The notes below the pieces were generated by a model, which searched no databases, was not told the origin of the DNA, and was given only the letters and a program-made list of their open reading frames with translations. A DNA stretch of 5,755 nt from Verrucomicrobiales bacterium (GTDB lineage: Bacteria > Verrucomicrobiota > Verrucomicrobiia > Verrucomicrobiales > SKLO01), in assembly GCA_007123195.1 (NCBI GenBank), contig SKLO01000529.1, positions 1 through 5,755 of the forward strand. Reading direction: 5' to 3'. The position numbers and the translations under genes were made by a program. Within the stretch, counting starts at the first letter, position 1, and each line of letters starts with the position of its first letter. Below, piece by piece: positions 1-5,755 of this stretch.

Positions 1-2012
1 AACACGGGGGCTTTGTCGACCCGCAACTGCTCGACGGTAAGAGGGCGGGTGTCATAGGTGCCGAAGGTCGGAAAAACATCGGCATACTGCGGCTGGTCGC
101 CGTAAATCCGCTGACTCGATGCCTTGGTGCCGGGGGTGTTGTGCATCCGGGGTTGATGACGATCGGCCCGTTCATTGCCGAAATCGCCATCGATGGTGTA
201 GCCACCGATGACGGCGGTTTCGTTTTCAATCGTCGCCAGACCGGTATGTACACCGATGGAATAGATGGCCATGTGGGTTCCGAAGTGGCGCGTGTGCAAG
301 TTGCCCCCGGCGATGCTGCGGCCCGAGGTCGAAGTCTGGCCAAGCGTGTAACCGTTGGGCTCCAGGGTGTAGGTGAACCGGTCTCCGTCCTTCAAATCGA
401 TGTGGCGGCCGTGATGATCGCGCAAGGGCCGGGCCAAGCCCCCGCCGTAGTTGAAGCCCGGCCGACCTTGCAGATTCCGCACGTTGTGGTTCCCGGCCGC
501 CTCCATGTCGGCCGCCTGCGAATATTTGATGACCTCACCCGGTTTGAAAACCAGACGATCCAGATCGGCGATCCTGAGACCGAACTGGTTGGTGTCACTG
601 TTGCGGCTCAGGGTGCTGCCGGTGAGGGTGAGCGTGGGGCAGGGATAGGTCTGGCCGTTGAGTTCGATCACAATCGAGTAGGGAAAGGCGAAATGGATGA
701 CGGTGAAAAAGATCGACGAAGGGATCACCAGCGGCACATCATGCGGGTTCCACAGGGTCACAATGGGATCCACCACCAGATAGACCCGGTCGACTTGGTC
801 CGGCGGGCTTCCAATCGGCAGGGTTTTGAGAGAGTAGACCGACTGGTAACTGACGATCACCGGGTGCTTGAAGTGATGAAAAGGATCGGCCTTGGCCTCA
901 ACGGCGTTCGGCTTCATCACCAGTCCCCTGGTGCCCTGGGGGATGGTGCCGCCGGTGGTGTAAGTGGTGCCGCCCAGATCCTCAAGTTCTCGCGAGAGCA
1001 GATAATAGTTCAGCAGTTCCTCGTGGTTGATCCCGTATTCGCTGCCGATGCTGTAGAGCGAGTCGGCGGCGTCGGTGGCCGGGGCGCGCTCATACAGGAA
1101 CGACAGGTCGCGCCGGAACCCGCCTTCACGCACGTTGACCAGCAGGCCGCCGCTGTAGGGCGCGAGGTCGTGGAACAGGCTTTGCGACCCTGAGGCGTCG
1201 CTGGCGTGGTGCGCGCTCTGCGGCCAGCTGGTCAGCGCGCGCAGCCGCTGGTCGCTCTTGTCCATGGCGGCAAACGGGGCCGCGTCGCCGTTGCGGGCCA
1301 GTTCCACGGCGTGTACCGGGGCGGCCAGAAGGCGGTTCCTGACCCCGGCCAGATCGGTCGCGGGTCCATCGGACGGGCGGCCCAGCATGGCTTTCACCCC
1401 TTGATCCCCGGTCCACCAGGCCAGCCGTGCCGCGCCACTGCCTGCGCGCCGCAGCGACATGGCGGGGACCTCGATTTGCGCGTCCGCATCCGGCCCGGCG
1501 GCCCCGGCGCCCACCAGTCTGACCGAATTGTCCGGGCTGCCGCTGCGGGTCGGTTCGCTGACGTCGGCGGAAGGGATCGGCGGACCGGACACCAGCCAGG
1601 CGAGGAACTCGGGCTCCGGCCGCTGATCAAGGTCCGCGTCCCAGGACATGTGGACGCCGGTCCAGTGCCGTCGACCCGTCACGGCGGCGGTTTGGCTGAA
1701 ATCATCTCCGGCCGGAATCATGTCCGCCGTCCAGGTGATCCGGCGGTCGTCCCCGGCGTGCTGCTGCAACTGCCCGAGCGCAAGGTTGAGCGCCAGCCGT
1801 GCGTTCGCCCGCGCCTCGGCTTGGGCCGCCTCACGCGCCGCGCTGCGCAGCGCATTGGACGAAAGCGAAAGCATGGCCATCGCCAGCAGGGACAAGAGCA
1901 CCATCAGCGACAGCGTGACGATCAGGGCGAAGCCTTGCCTGGGTCTGGACCGGGCCGGAAGCTGCGGCCTGACGGGGGTGACCGACCCGTTGTAGTTACA
2001 ATGTAGCTTCAC
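1..2012 (-). CDS. Large PilX-N / Verru_Chthon-A-like pilin-like protein, C-terminus outside window
   Basis: The minus-strand frame stays open for 670 codons and runs off the left edge without a stop. Residues 25-48 read as a basic Arg-Gln-Gly-Phe followed by a hydrophobic helix (GFALIVTLSLMVLLSLLAMA), like the PilX N-terminal domain. The usual pilin Glu at +5 is Val. Next comes a helix rich in Ala, Arg and Glu with ARLALNLALGQLQ near residues 71-83, which I recognise from very large Verrucomicrobial pilin-like proteins (Verru_Chthon cassette protein A type). A Trp-Asn-Pro motif at 421-423 fits the same group. The protein is probably anchored in the inner membrane, or assembled into a pseudopilus, with a long exported domain; its exact role is unknown. 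The only reasonable in-frame start is GTG at 2012: an in-frame TGA lies shortly upstream, there is no in-frame ATG and no clear Shine-Dalgarno. The family assignment is from memory of its pattern; the reading frame itself is certain. Confidence 0.82.
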   Translation of the reverse strand, partial: MKLHCNYNGSVTPVRPQLPARSRPRQGFALIVTLSLMVLLSLLAMAMLSLSSNALRSAAREAAQAEARANARLALNLALGQLQQHAGDDRRITWTADMIPAGDDFSQTAAVTGRRHWTGVHMSWDADLDQRPEPEFLAWLVSGPPIPSADVSEPTRSGSPDNSVRLVGAGAAGPDADAQIEVPAMSLRRAGSGAARLAWWTGDQGVKAMLGRPSDGPATDLAGVRNRLLAAPVHAVELARNGDAAPFAAMDKSDQRLRALTSWPQSAHHASDASGSQSLFHDLAPYSGGLLVNVREGGFRRDLSFLYERAPATDAADSLYSIGSEYGINHEELLNYYLLSRELEDLGGTTYTTGGTIPQGTRGLVMKPNAVEAKADPFHHFKHPVIVSYQSVYSLKTLPIGSPPDQVDRVYLVVDPIVTLWNPHDVPLVIPSSIFFTVIHFAFPYSIVIELNGQTYPCPTLTLTGSTLSRNSDTNQFGLRIADLDRLVFKPGEVIKYSQAADMEAAGNHNVRNLQGRPGFNYGGGLARPLRDHHGRHIDLKDGDRFTYTLEPNGYTLGQTSTSGRSIAGGNLHTRHFGTHMAIYSIGVHTGLATIENETAVIGGYTIDGDFGNERADRHQPRMHNTPGTKASSQRIYGDQPQYADVFPTFGTYDTRPLTVEQLRVDKAPV

Positions 2013-2138
2013 AAGGGCCGAGGTTACCAGCGAGAGAAGATCGGTGCAAGACAGTAAGATTCATTTTTCTAGTTTTATGGTTCATTCGCTGCCATCCACC
2101 TATGGGCACCGCTGGTTTTTGGCCAAGAGCGGAAGCAC

Positions 2139-3119
2139 TCACACCACCTTGCGCTGCCGCCACTGCCGTGGCGTCGTGCCGAGGTGGCGGTGGAAATTGC
2201 GCCGCAGGTGCAGCAGGCTGGCGAAACCGCTCTGCACGGCGACCTCCGTCGCCGACAGGTCGTCCGCGCCCAGCAGTTGCTGCGCCCGTTGGCGCCGGAG
2301 CCGCCCGATCTCGTCGGCTACTGAACGGCCAAGATGTTGCTTGAACAAGCGGGCCAGCGTGCGCGCCGGGATGCCGCAGGCTTCCGACACCAGGTCTGGA
2401 TTGAGCGTTGAATCGGTGAAGTGTTGCCGGATGTAGGTCAGCGCACCCGCCACCCGCAGGTCGGGCACCGCCAGGATGTCAGTGCTTTGCCGGGTCACGA
2501 TCCCGTTCGGTTCGATCAAGACCGGGTTGTCCGGGACCGGCTCGCCGGCCATCAGCCGGTCGAGCAGCTGCGATGCACGATAGGCCCGACCGGCAGTGTC
2601 TGGATCGACGCTCGACAGCCGCACCCGTGCGAACTCCACCACCAGCGGATCGTTGTTGCAGCCCAGCACGGCGACCTGCTCCGGCACCCGGAGGCCGAGG
2701 CGCTCGCAGGCATCCAGCACCAGCGTCGCGAGGTCGTCGTTCTCCGCGAACACGCCAAGCGGCTGCGATTGTTGCGCCAGTTGCGCCATCAGATGCGGCA
2801 CCATATCGCCCAACGAAACCTTTTTTGGTTGGCCCGGGGAGTGTTCGAAGGTCCGGTGGCTGATGCTCTGTTGATTCAGTGAATCCACAAAGCCTTGCCG
2901 TCGCTCGCCCGCGCTCCAGTCCGACAGGCTCTGGCAGCAGAACAGGCACTGGGTAAAACCACGACTGGCGAAATGTTGCGCCGCCAGCTTCCCGAGCTTC
3001 AGATTGTTCACCAGCACGCGCCCGGCAGGTACCTTTCCAGCCTCGTCGGCATGCATGTCCACCACCGGTAGATCGTCGTTATCTGGTGCAACTCGCCAAA
3101 GCCGATGTGCGCGGGGCAA
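2139..3119 (-). CDS. XylR-family AraC transcriptional regulator, N-terminally truncated
   Basis: This is a cytoplasmic sugar-responsive transcription factor with a LacI/periplasmic-binding-like sensor joined to a C-terminal AraC DNA-binding domain. Numbering from the TTG at 3119, the sensor keeps LPVVD (17-21), the second lobe with GVFAENDDLA (122-131), VPEQVAVLGCNND (145-157), LSSVDPD (168-174) and IVTRQSTD (207-214). The AraC domain covers about 223-321, with helix-turn-helix units near 239-264 and 289-321 (GFASLLHLRRNFH, then TTPRQW). Family members usually have about 380-400 residues and place the PVVD strand near residue 85-95; here it is near residue 19, so roughly 70 residues are missing. 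No ATG is available at the front, and an in-frame TGA at 3168-3170 blocks extension. The gene follows the sulfatase by 81 bp on the same strand, so it may regulate it. It could be a decaying pseudogene or a shortened but still DNA-binding protein. Confidence 0.85.
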   Translation of the reverse strand: MPRAHRLWRVAPDNDDLPVVDMHADEAGKVPAGRVLVNNLKLGKLAAQHFASRGFTQCLFCCQSLSDWSAGERRQGFVDSLNQQSISHRTFEHSPGQPKKVSLGDMVPHLMAQLAQQSQPLGVFAENDDLATLVLDACERLGLRVPEQVAVLGCNNDPLVVEFARVRLSSVDPDTAGRAYRASQLLDRLMAGEPVPDNPVLIEPNGIVTRQSTDILAVPDLRVAGALTYIRQHFTDSTLNPDLVSEACGIPARTLARLFKQHLGRSVADEIGRLRRQRAQQLLGADDLSATEVAVQSGFASLLHLRRNFHRHLGTTPRQWRQRKVV

Positions 3120-3200
3120 GGCTCGTGTTGCGCTTCCAAGAGGGCGGAGGAAAGGTGACCATCCCCTTCAACCTATCGGTGGTTCGGCTGAGTAACCGGC

Positions 3201-4796
3201 TTACTTCTTCACCTGACAACGCTCCGCCCACAGCTGCCACATGGCGGCCATTTGCTCGACGCGGCCGGAATGTTGATCTGCCAGATCGTTCAACTCCGTG
3301 CGATCCTGATCCAGGTTGTAAAGCTCCCAGTTGTTCCTGCCGCCTACCAGCTTCCACGACCCCATACGGATCGCCCGCTGACCAAAGTGCTCCCAATAGA
3401 GCGCCTCCCGCTGCAGCGGTTCACCGGCGAATGCCGGTCGCAGCGAGACCCCTTCCATCGGCGTGATCTCGTGGCCGTTGTGGCTCCCCGGATACTCCGC
3501 TCCGGACAAGTCCACCACCGTGGCCATGAGATCGATCACATGGCCCGGCTGATGGCGGATGCCGCCCTTGTCGGTGATGCCGGCCGGCCAATGGGCGATC
3601 AGCGGCGTGGCGATCCCGCCCTCGTGATTCCATTTCTTATAGAGACGGAACGGCGTGTTGGAGGCGTTGGCCCAGGGTCGGCCGTAGGATGCATAAGTAT
3701 CCGCCGGACCTGGCATTACCTCCGGGCTGGTGCCGCCGCGGGCGAAGTTGCCGTGACGGGTTTGCTGACCCTGGATCACCTCGTCGCTGCCGCCGTTGTC
3801 TGACAAAAACAGAATCAGGGTGTTGTCGAAGCGCCCGCGTTTCTTCAGCGCCTCGATCAGGCGACCGATGCCCTGATCCATGCTGTCGACCATGGCCGCG
3901 TGCACCGCCATGCGGCGCGCCTGCCATGGCTTGTGGTCTGCGGTGTCCCAGGCCGGCACCTGACGGGAGCGCGGACTCAGAACGGTCCCGGAATCGATCA
4001 AGCCCAGCTCGATCAGCCGCGCGTGCCGCTGCAGCCTGATCTGATCCCAGCCGATGTCATAAACACCGTCATAGCGCTTGATGTCCTCTTCAAGGGCATG
4101 CAGCGGCCAGTGCGGGGCCACATGGGCCACGTAAAGGAACAACGGCCGGTCCGCGGGGGCCTGATCGACGAACGCCGCCGCCTCGTCATTGATGGCGTGG
4201 GTGTAGTAGAAATCCTCGCCTGGTTCGATGAACTCATTGCCGCGCATCAGGCTGACCGGATCATAAAAGCTGCCGCCACCGGCCAGGGTGCCGAAAAAAC
4301 GGTCGAATCCGCGCTGCAACGGCCAGCTTTCGCGGTGCAGGAACGGGTTGGCCGAATAATCGAAGTGGGTCACATGCCATTTGCCGGTCATGGCGGTGTG
4401 GTAACCAGCCGCCCGCAGAACCTCCGCCAGAGTCACGCAGTTGTCGTTCAAGCGACCGAGATAACCCGGCTCGTTGCCCCGGGAAACCATGGCCCCGATC
4501 CCGGCCTGATGCGGATAGAGCCCGGTCAGCAGCGACGCCCGGGTGGGACAGCAGCGCGCGGCGTTGTAGAACTGCGAGAACCGCAGGCCCCCGGCAGCCA
4601 GCCCATCCAGAATCGGCGTTTTGATTTCGCCGCCATAACAGCCGAGGTCCGAAAAGCCCATGTCATCGGCCATGATGATGACGATGTCAGGCGGATCGCC
4701 CGCCACCGCCGCAGCCGGATGATAGGACAGCACTACGCCCAGGCAGACGGAGAAAATCACGATCCAGGAAGGCGTGCGGTGGAATCGGCGGTTCAT
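3201..4796 (-). CDS. Secreted type I (formylglycine) arylsulfatase-like enzyme
   Basis: The 531-residue product hydrolyses sulfate esters, probably on a sulfated polysaccharide or its oligosaccharides, in the periplasm or outside the cell. A signal peptide is visible: basic start, hydrophobic core about 11-25, and an Ala-Val-Ala cleavage site near 32/33. The alkaline-phosphatase-fold catalytic residues are present: metal ligands Asp44-Asp45; the maturation motif CCPTR with Cys82 as the formylglycine precursor, followed by Thr91-Gly92; Lys139-Trp-His141; His229 in APHW; Asp333-Asn334; and Lys388 in the KKWNHEGG segment. The pattern GFDRFFGTLAGGGSFYDP (163-180) and the MDQGIGRLIEAL helix resemble the S1_4-like arylsulfatases common in Planctomycetes and Verrucomicrobia. 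Substrate cannot be read from sequence. Activation needs a formylglycine-generating enzyme or radical-SAM maturase, not in this window. The ATG start is supported by the signal peptide. The C-terminus ends abruptly after ELYNLDQDRTELNDLAD and a short helix, just before the truncated regulator. Confidence 0.95.
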   Translation of the reverse strand: MNRRFHRTPSWIVIFSVCLGVVLSYHPAAAVAGDPPDIVIIMADDMGFSDLGCYGGEIKTPILDGLAAGGLRFSQFYNAARCCPTRASLLTGLYPHQAGIGAMVSRGNEPGYLGRLNDNCVTLAEVLRAAGYHTAMTGKWHVTHFDYSANPFLHRESWPLQRGFDRFFGTLAGGGSFYDPVSLMRGNEFIEPGEDFYYTHAINDEAAAFVDQAPADRPLFLYVAHVAPHWPLHALEEDIKRYDGVYDIGWDQIRLQRHARLIELGLIDSGTVLSPRSRQVPAWDTADHKPWQARRMAVHAAMVDSMDQGIGRLIEALKKRGRFDNTLILFLSDNGGSDEVIQGQQTRHGNFARGGTSPEVMPGPADTYASYGRPWANASNTPFRLYKKWNHEGGIATPLIAHWPAGITDKGGIRHQPGHVIDLMATVVDLSGAEYPGSHNGHEITPMEGVSLRPAFAGEPLQREALYWEHFGQRAIRMGSWKLVGGRNNWELYNLDQDRTELNDLADQHSGRVEQMAAMWQLWAERCQVKK

Positions 4797-4801
4797 TCGG
4801 G

Positions 4802-4830
4802 ATATTCTGGAGGCAGCTCCCCTCTGTCAA
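4802..4830 (-). promoter_or_regulatory. Possible sigma-70-like promoter of the sulfatase gene
   Basis: Read on the minus strand, a perfect TTGACA (4830-4825) is followed after 17 bp by GAATAT (4807-4802). The second box matches the TATAAT consensus at only three of six positions, but includes the important second A and final T. Transcription would start about at the sulfatase ATG (4796), giving a leaderless or near-leaderless mRNA. A GAGGGGAG purine tract lies about 20 bases before the ATG, rather far for a normal ribosome site. The assignment is weak because the -10 is poor and the TTGACA also belongs to a repeat series. Confidence 0.3.
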
Positions 4831-4856
4831 GGACAAGTGGCAAGTGTTGTTGGCAA
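4825..4856 (-). repeat. Three TTGNCA hexamers with 13-bp period (possible operator)
   Basis: On the minus strand TTGCCA occurs at 4856-4851 and 4843-4838, and TTGACA at 4830-4825. Each begins exactly 13 bp after the previous one, and the last coincides with the putative -35 box of the sulfatase gene. AraC-family proteins commonly bind directly repeated half-sites upstream of or overlapping the -35 element, so this is a candidate binding site for the neighbouring XylR-type regulator. The link is inferred. Hexamers this short could also line up by chance. Confidence 0.35.
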
Positions 4857-4895
4857 AATTCCCGAACAAAGGTCTTTTTAGGACATGCTGGGTTC

Positions 4896-4920
4896 CACTT
4901 CCCGCACTTCCCGCATTCGC
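4896..4920. repeat. Short tandem repeat of a 9-mer (CACTTCCCG)
   Basis: Two perfect adjacent copies of CACTTCCCG (4896-4904 and 4905-4913) are followed by a degenerate third beginning CATTCGC. The repeat lies between the transposase remnant and the sulfatase. No function is evident; it may be replication slippage or residue of an insertion-sequence end. Confidence 0.5.
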
Positions 4921-4955
4921 AGGCTTTCCGTCTGATCCCCATGCCTATACAAATT

Positions 4956-5285
4956 TCACCTTCTCCTGTTCGCCTTTTCATCACGCTGCTGATTCTTGTG
5001 CGCGATGACCATTCTGGCCAGCACCCATAGATTGTGCGCCATCACGGCCCAGCCACAGTTCGTGGCTCTTGAGGCAAGGTTCTTGCGCCGCGCCGGGTTG
5101 CCTAGAAAGCAGTTCTTGAACAGCCCGACCCGCCCCTCGGTTTGCGCCCGAGCCTTCCCCCGGCTCCGGTGTTCGGCTATGAACGCCCCCCATTGTTTTC
5201 GGGTCAGGCGCGGGCAGGGTCCAGCCGACAGCGCTTGATGCGCCTCGTGTTGCCGATTTCCTCCTGCCAACTCCGTGACGCCTTT
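4956..5285 (-). pseudogene. C-terminal remnant of a DDE-type transposase
   Basis: This frame reads KGVTELAGGNRQ, a basic linker, then ARAQTEGRVGLFKNCFLGNP, and a segment with WAVMAHNLWVLARM. This matches my memory of the C-terminal end of DDE transposases from Verrucomicrobia and Planctomycetes, in which the Glu of TEGR (residue 45 from the TTG at 5270) is probably the catalytic acid of the RNase-H-like domain. Full-length enzymes of this kind have several hundred residues; here only about 110 codons remain, because an in-frame TAA at 5286-5288 closes the front and no Asp-bearing upstream part is recognisable in any minus-strand frame. It is therefore a dead fragment of an insertion sequence rather than a working gene. 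The exact IS family is not determined. The remnant lies upstream of the sulfatase on the same strand, with 159 bp between them. Confidence 0.65.
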
Positions 5286-5452
5286 TTAAGGCAAAGTTCT
5301 CCTATCTCTCACTCAACATGCCAACACAATGCCGCTCCGCCCTACAAAGCTCCCCATGAGTCCTCCGCATCCCCGGCGCGAGTGCCCCGCCTTGGGTTGC
5401 CCCCGTCGCCTCCGGCGCCGTTCAGCCCCTCCCGGTTTCCCGGATTGATCCC

Positions 5453-5493
5453 GTGGCCACCAGCCGCCGCGGCCGTCTCCGACAGGCGGCCAC
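5453..5493. repeat. GC-rich inverted repeat / hairpin
   Basis: GTGGCC at 5453-5458 is matched by its reverse complement GGCCAC at 5488-5493, and the enclosed sequence holds further complementary GCC/GGC blocks such as GGCCG and CGGCC. No T-tract follows on either strand, so it is not an ordinary intrinsic terminator. Such pairings are not rare at this GC content. Confidence 0.35.
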
Positions 5494-5561
5494 GCCCCGT
5501 GCTTCCCATCGGCCGCGCCCCTTGGCCGTCCGCCGCGGGTTGCCGCTGGCTGAGCCCGTTT

Positions 5562-5579
5562 CAGGCTACCCAGGCTACC
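5562..5579. repeat. Perfect tandem duplication of CAGGCTACC
   Basis: Two identical 9-bp copies (5562-5570 and 5571-5579) lie side by side in the GC-rich spacer. The length would suit a target-site duplication or a slippage event, but no element lies between the copies. Confidence 0.6.
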
Positions 5580-5617
5580 GATTCGGATTGCCGAGCCAAG
5601 CCGTCGATTCGCGGAGG

Positions 5618-5655
5618 CTCAAAACCCCATCAGATCACCTCAAAGCCGTTTTGAG
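5618..5655. repeat. 8-bp inverted repeat spanning the stop codon of the right-edge gene
   Basis: CTCAAAAC (5618-5625) and its perfect reverse complement GTTTTGAG (5648-5655) flank 22 bp that include the TGA of the partial minus-strand gene. It could form an A/T-containing stem at the transcript's 3' end. The long loop and low GC make it a poor intrinsic terminator. Confidence 0.35.
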
Positions 5656-5755
5656 AACTCCTCCAGCGATCCGCACTGGATCGCCGCGCGGAGAAGGTCG
5701 CGCAGGTGATCGTCCTTGGCCACCGACCGCACCGCCTCGACCAGCCCCTCCGGTA
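5640..5755 (-). CDS. C-terminal tail of an unrecognised protein, 5' end outside window
   Basis: Only the last 37 residues are present, ending at a TGA at 5640-5642. The tail reads PEGLVEAVRSVAKDDHLRDL, then a short Ala-rich helix, and ends with GSLEEFSKRL. This is an amphipathic, charged, probably all-helical segment. Tails of the form 'LRDLLRAAI...SLEEF' occur in several bacterial families, including PD-(D/E)XK nuclease/transposase-like (Rpn-type) proteins, but the fragment is too short to assign. Codon use is natural for a high-GC genome, with G or C at most third positions, which favours a real gene over a chance frame. Confidence 0.55.
   Translation of the reverse strand, partial: PEGLVEAVRSVAKDDHLRDLLRAAIQCGSLEEFSKRL

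Larger units (their letters stand above)
5289..5639. other. GC-rich intergenic stretch without a convincing gene
   Basis: About 350 bp separate the transposase remnant from the tail of the right-edge gene. No reading frame on either strand resembles a protein family I know. On the minus strand a Gly- and Arg-rich frame is open from 5560 to a TAG at 5342-5344, with an ATG at 5509 giving 55 residues, but such frames are expected at this GC content. The stretch holds a perfect 9-bp tandem duplication and hairpin-forming segments. It could be a dispersed intergenic repeat or a structured noncoding element. Confidence 0.4.

Noticed and set aside
141..1193. 350-codon plus-strand open frame
   Set aside because: It is antisense to the pilin-like gene; its translation has no recognisable domain, while the minus strand reads as a coherent protein through the whole stretch.
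1206..2006. 266-codon plus-strand open frame, rich in Arg, Gly and Pro
   Set aside because: Antisense to the N-terminal third of the pilin-like gene; its composition is typical of a GC-rich shadow frame.
2100..2138. Possible terminator after the regulator gene (TTGGCCAA with a nearby A-tract)
   Set aside because: The palindrome is only eight bases without a loop, and no stable stem followed by a T-run could be found.
4793..4984. Minus-strand frame encoding a Cys-rich CECGKCGK stretch resembling a zinc knuckle
   Set aside because: The Cys pattern comes from the 9-bp tandem repeat, the frame overlaps the sulfatase start, and nothing else in it looks like a protein domain.
3900..5030. 376-codon plus-strand open frame
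   Set aside because: Antisense to the sulfatase N-terminal half and running through its upstream region; no family resemblance, and the sulfatase motifs on the other strand are unambiguous.
5142..5654. 170-codon plus-strand frame rich in Pro, Ser and Arg
   Set aside because: It overlaps the antisense of the transposase remnant and the GC-rich spacer, has low-complexity composition, and shows no domain or convincing ribosome site.
1..5755. CRISPR arrays, tRNA or rRNA genes
   Set aside because: No regularly spaced repeats of CRISPR length, and no tRNA or rRNA signature sequences were seen on either strand.

Overview
This window most likely comes from a GC-rich member of the Verrucomicrobiota, perhaps of the Opitutales type. 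The call is an inference from gene families, because no rRNA or other phylogenetic marker is present. The clues are a long PilX-N/'Verru_Chthon'-style pilin-like protein, a XylR-type AraC regulator with a LacI-like sensor, and a secreted formylglycine sulfatase. Members of this phylum carry all three in many copies.

Every supportable gene lies on the minus strand. Reading in the direction of transcription (right to left), the layout is as follows. (1) 5755-5640 is the C-terminal tail of an unrecognised protein that starts outside the window. (2) 5639-5289 is a GC-rich stretch without a convincing gene; it holds hairpins and a perfect 9-bp tandem duplication. (3) 5285-4956 is the C-terminal remnant of a DDE-type transposase. 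(4) 4955-4797 is the upstream region of the sulfatase, with three TTGNCA hexamers spaced exactly 13 bp apart. (5) 4796-3201 is a complete, exported arylsulfatase-like enzyme. (6) 3119-2139 is a XylR-family regulator whose N-terminus appears to be missing. (7) 2012 to beyond base 1 is a large pilin-like membrane-anchored protein, open at the left edge.

The sulfatase and regulator are 81 bp apart and could be co-transcribed. Their pairing suggests a small sulfated-glycan utilisation locus: the regulator would sense a sugar and the sulfatase would desulfate a substrate outside the cytoplasm. The pilin-like gene follows the regulator after 126 bp and is probably unrelated in function. The transposase debris upstream of the sulfatase, and the missing front of the regulator, suggest a locus that has been rearranged.

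Nothing here amounts to a clearly new biological system. The points most worth a second look are the phased 13-bp repeats before the sulfatase, the beheaded regulator next to an abruptly ending sulfatase, and the structured GC-rich spacer near the right edge.
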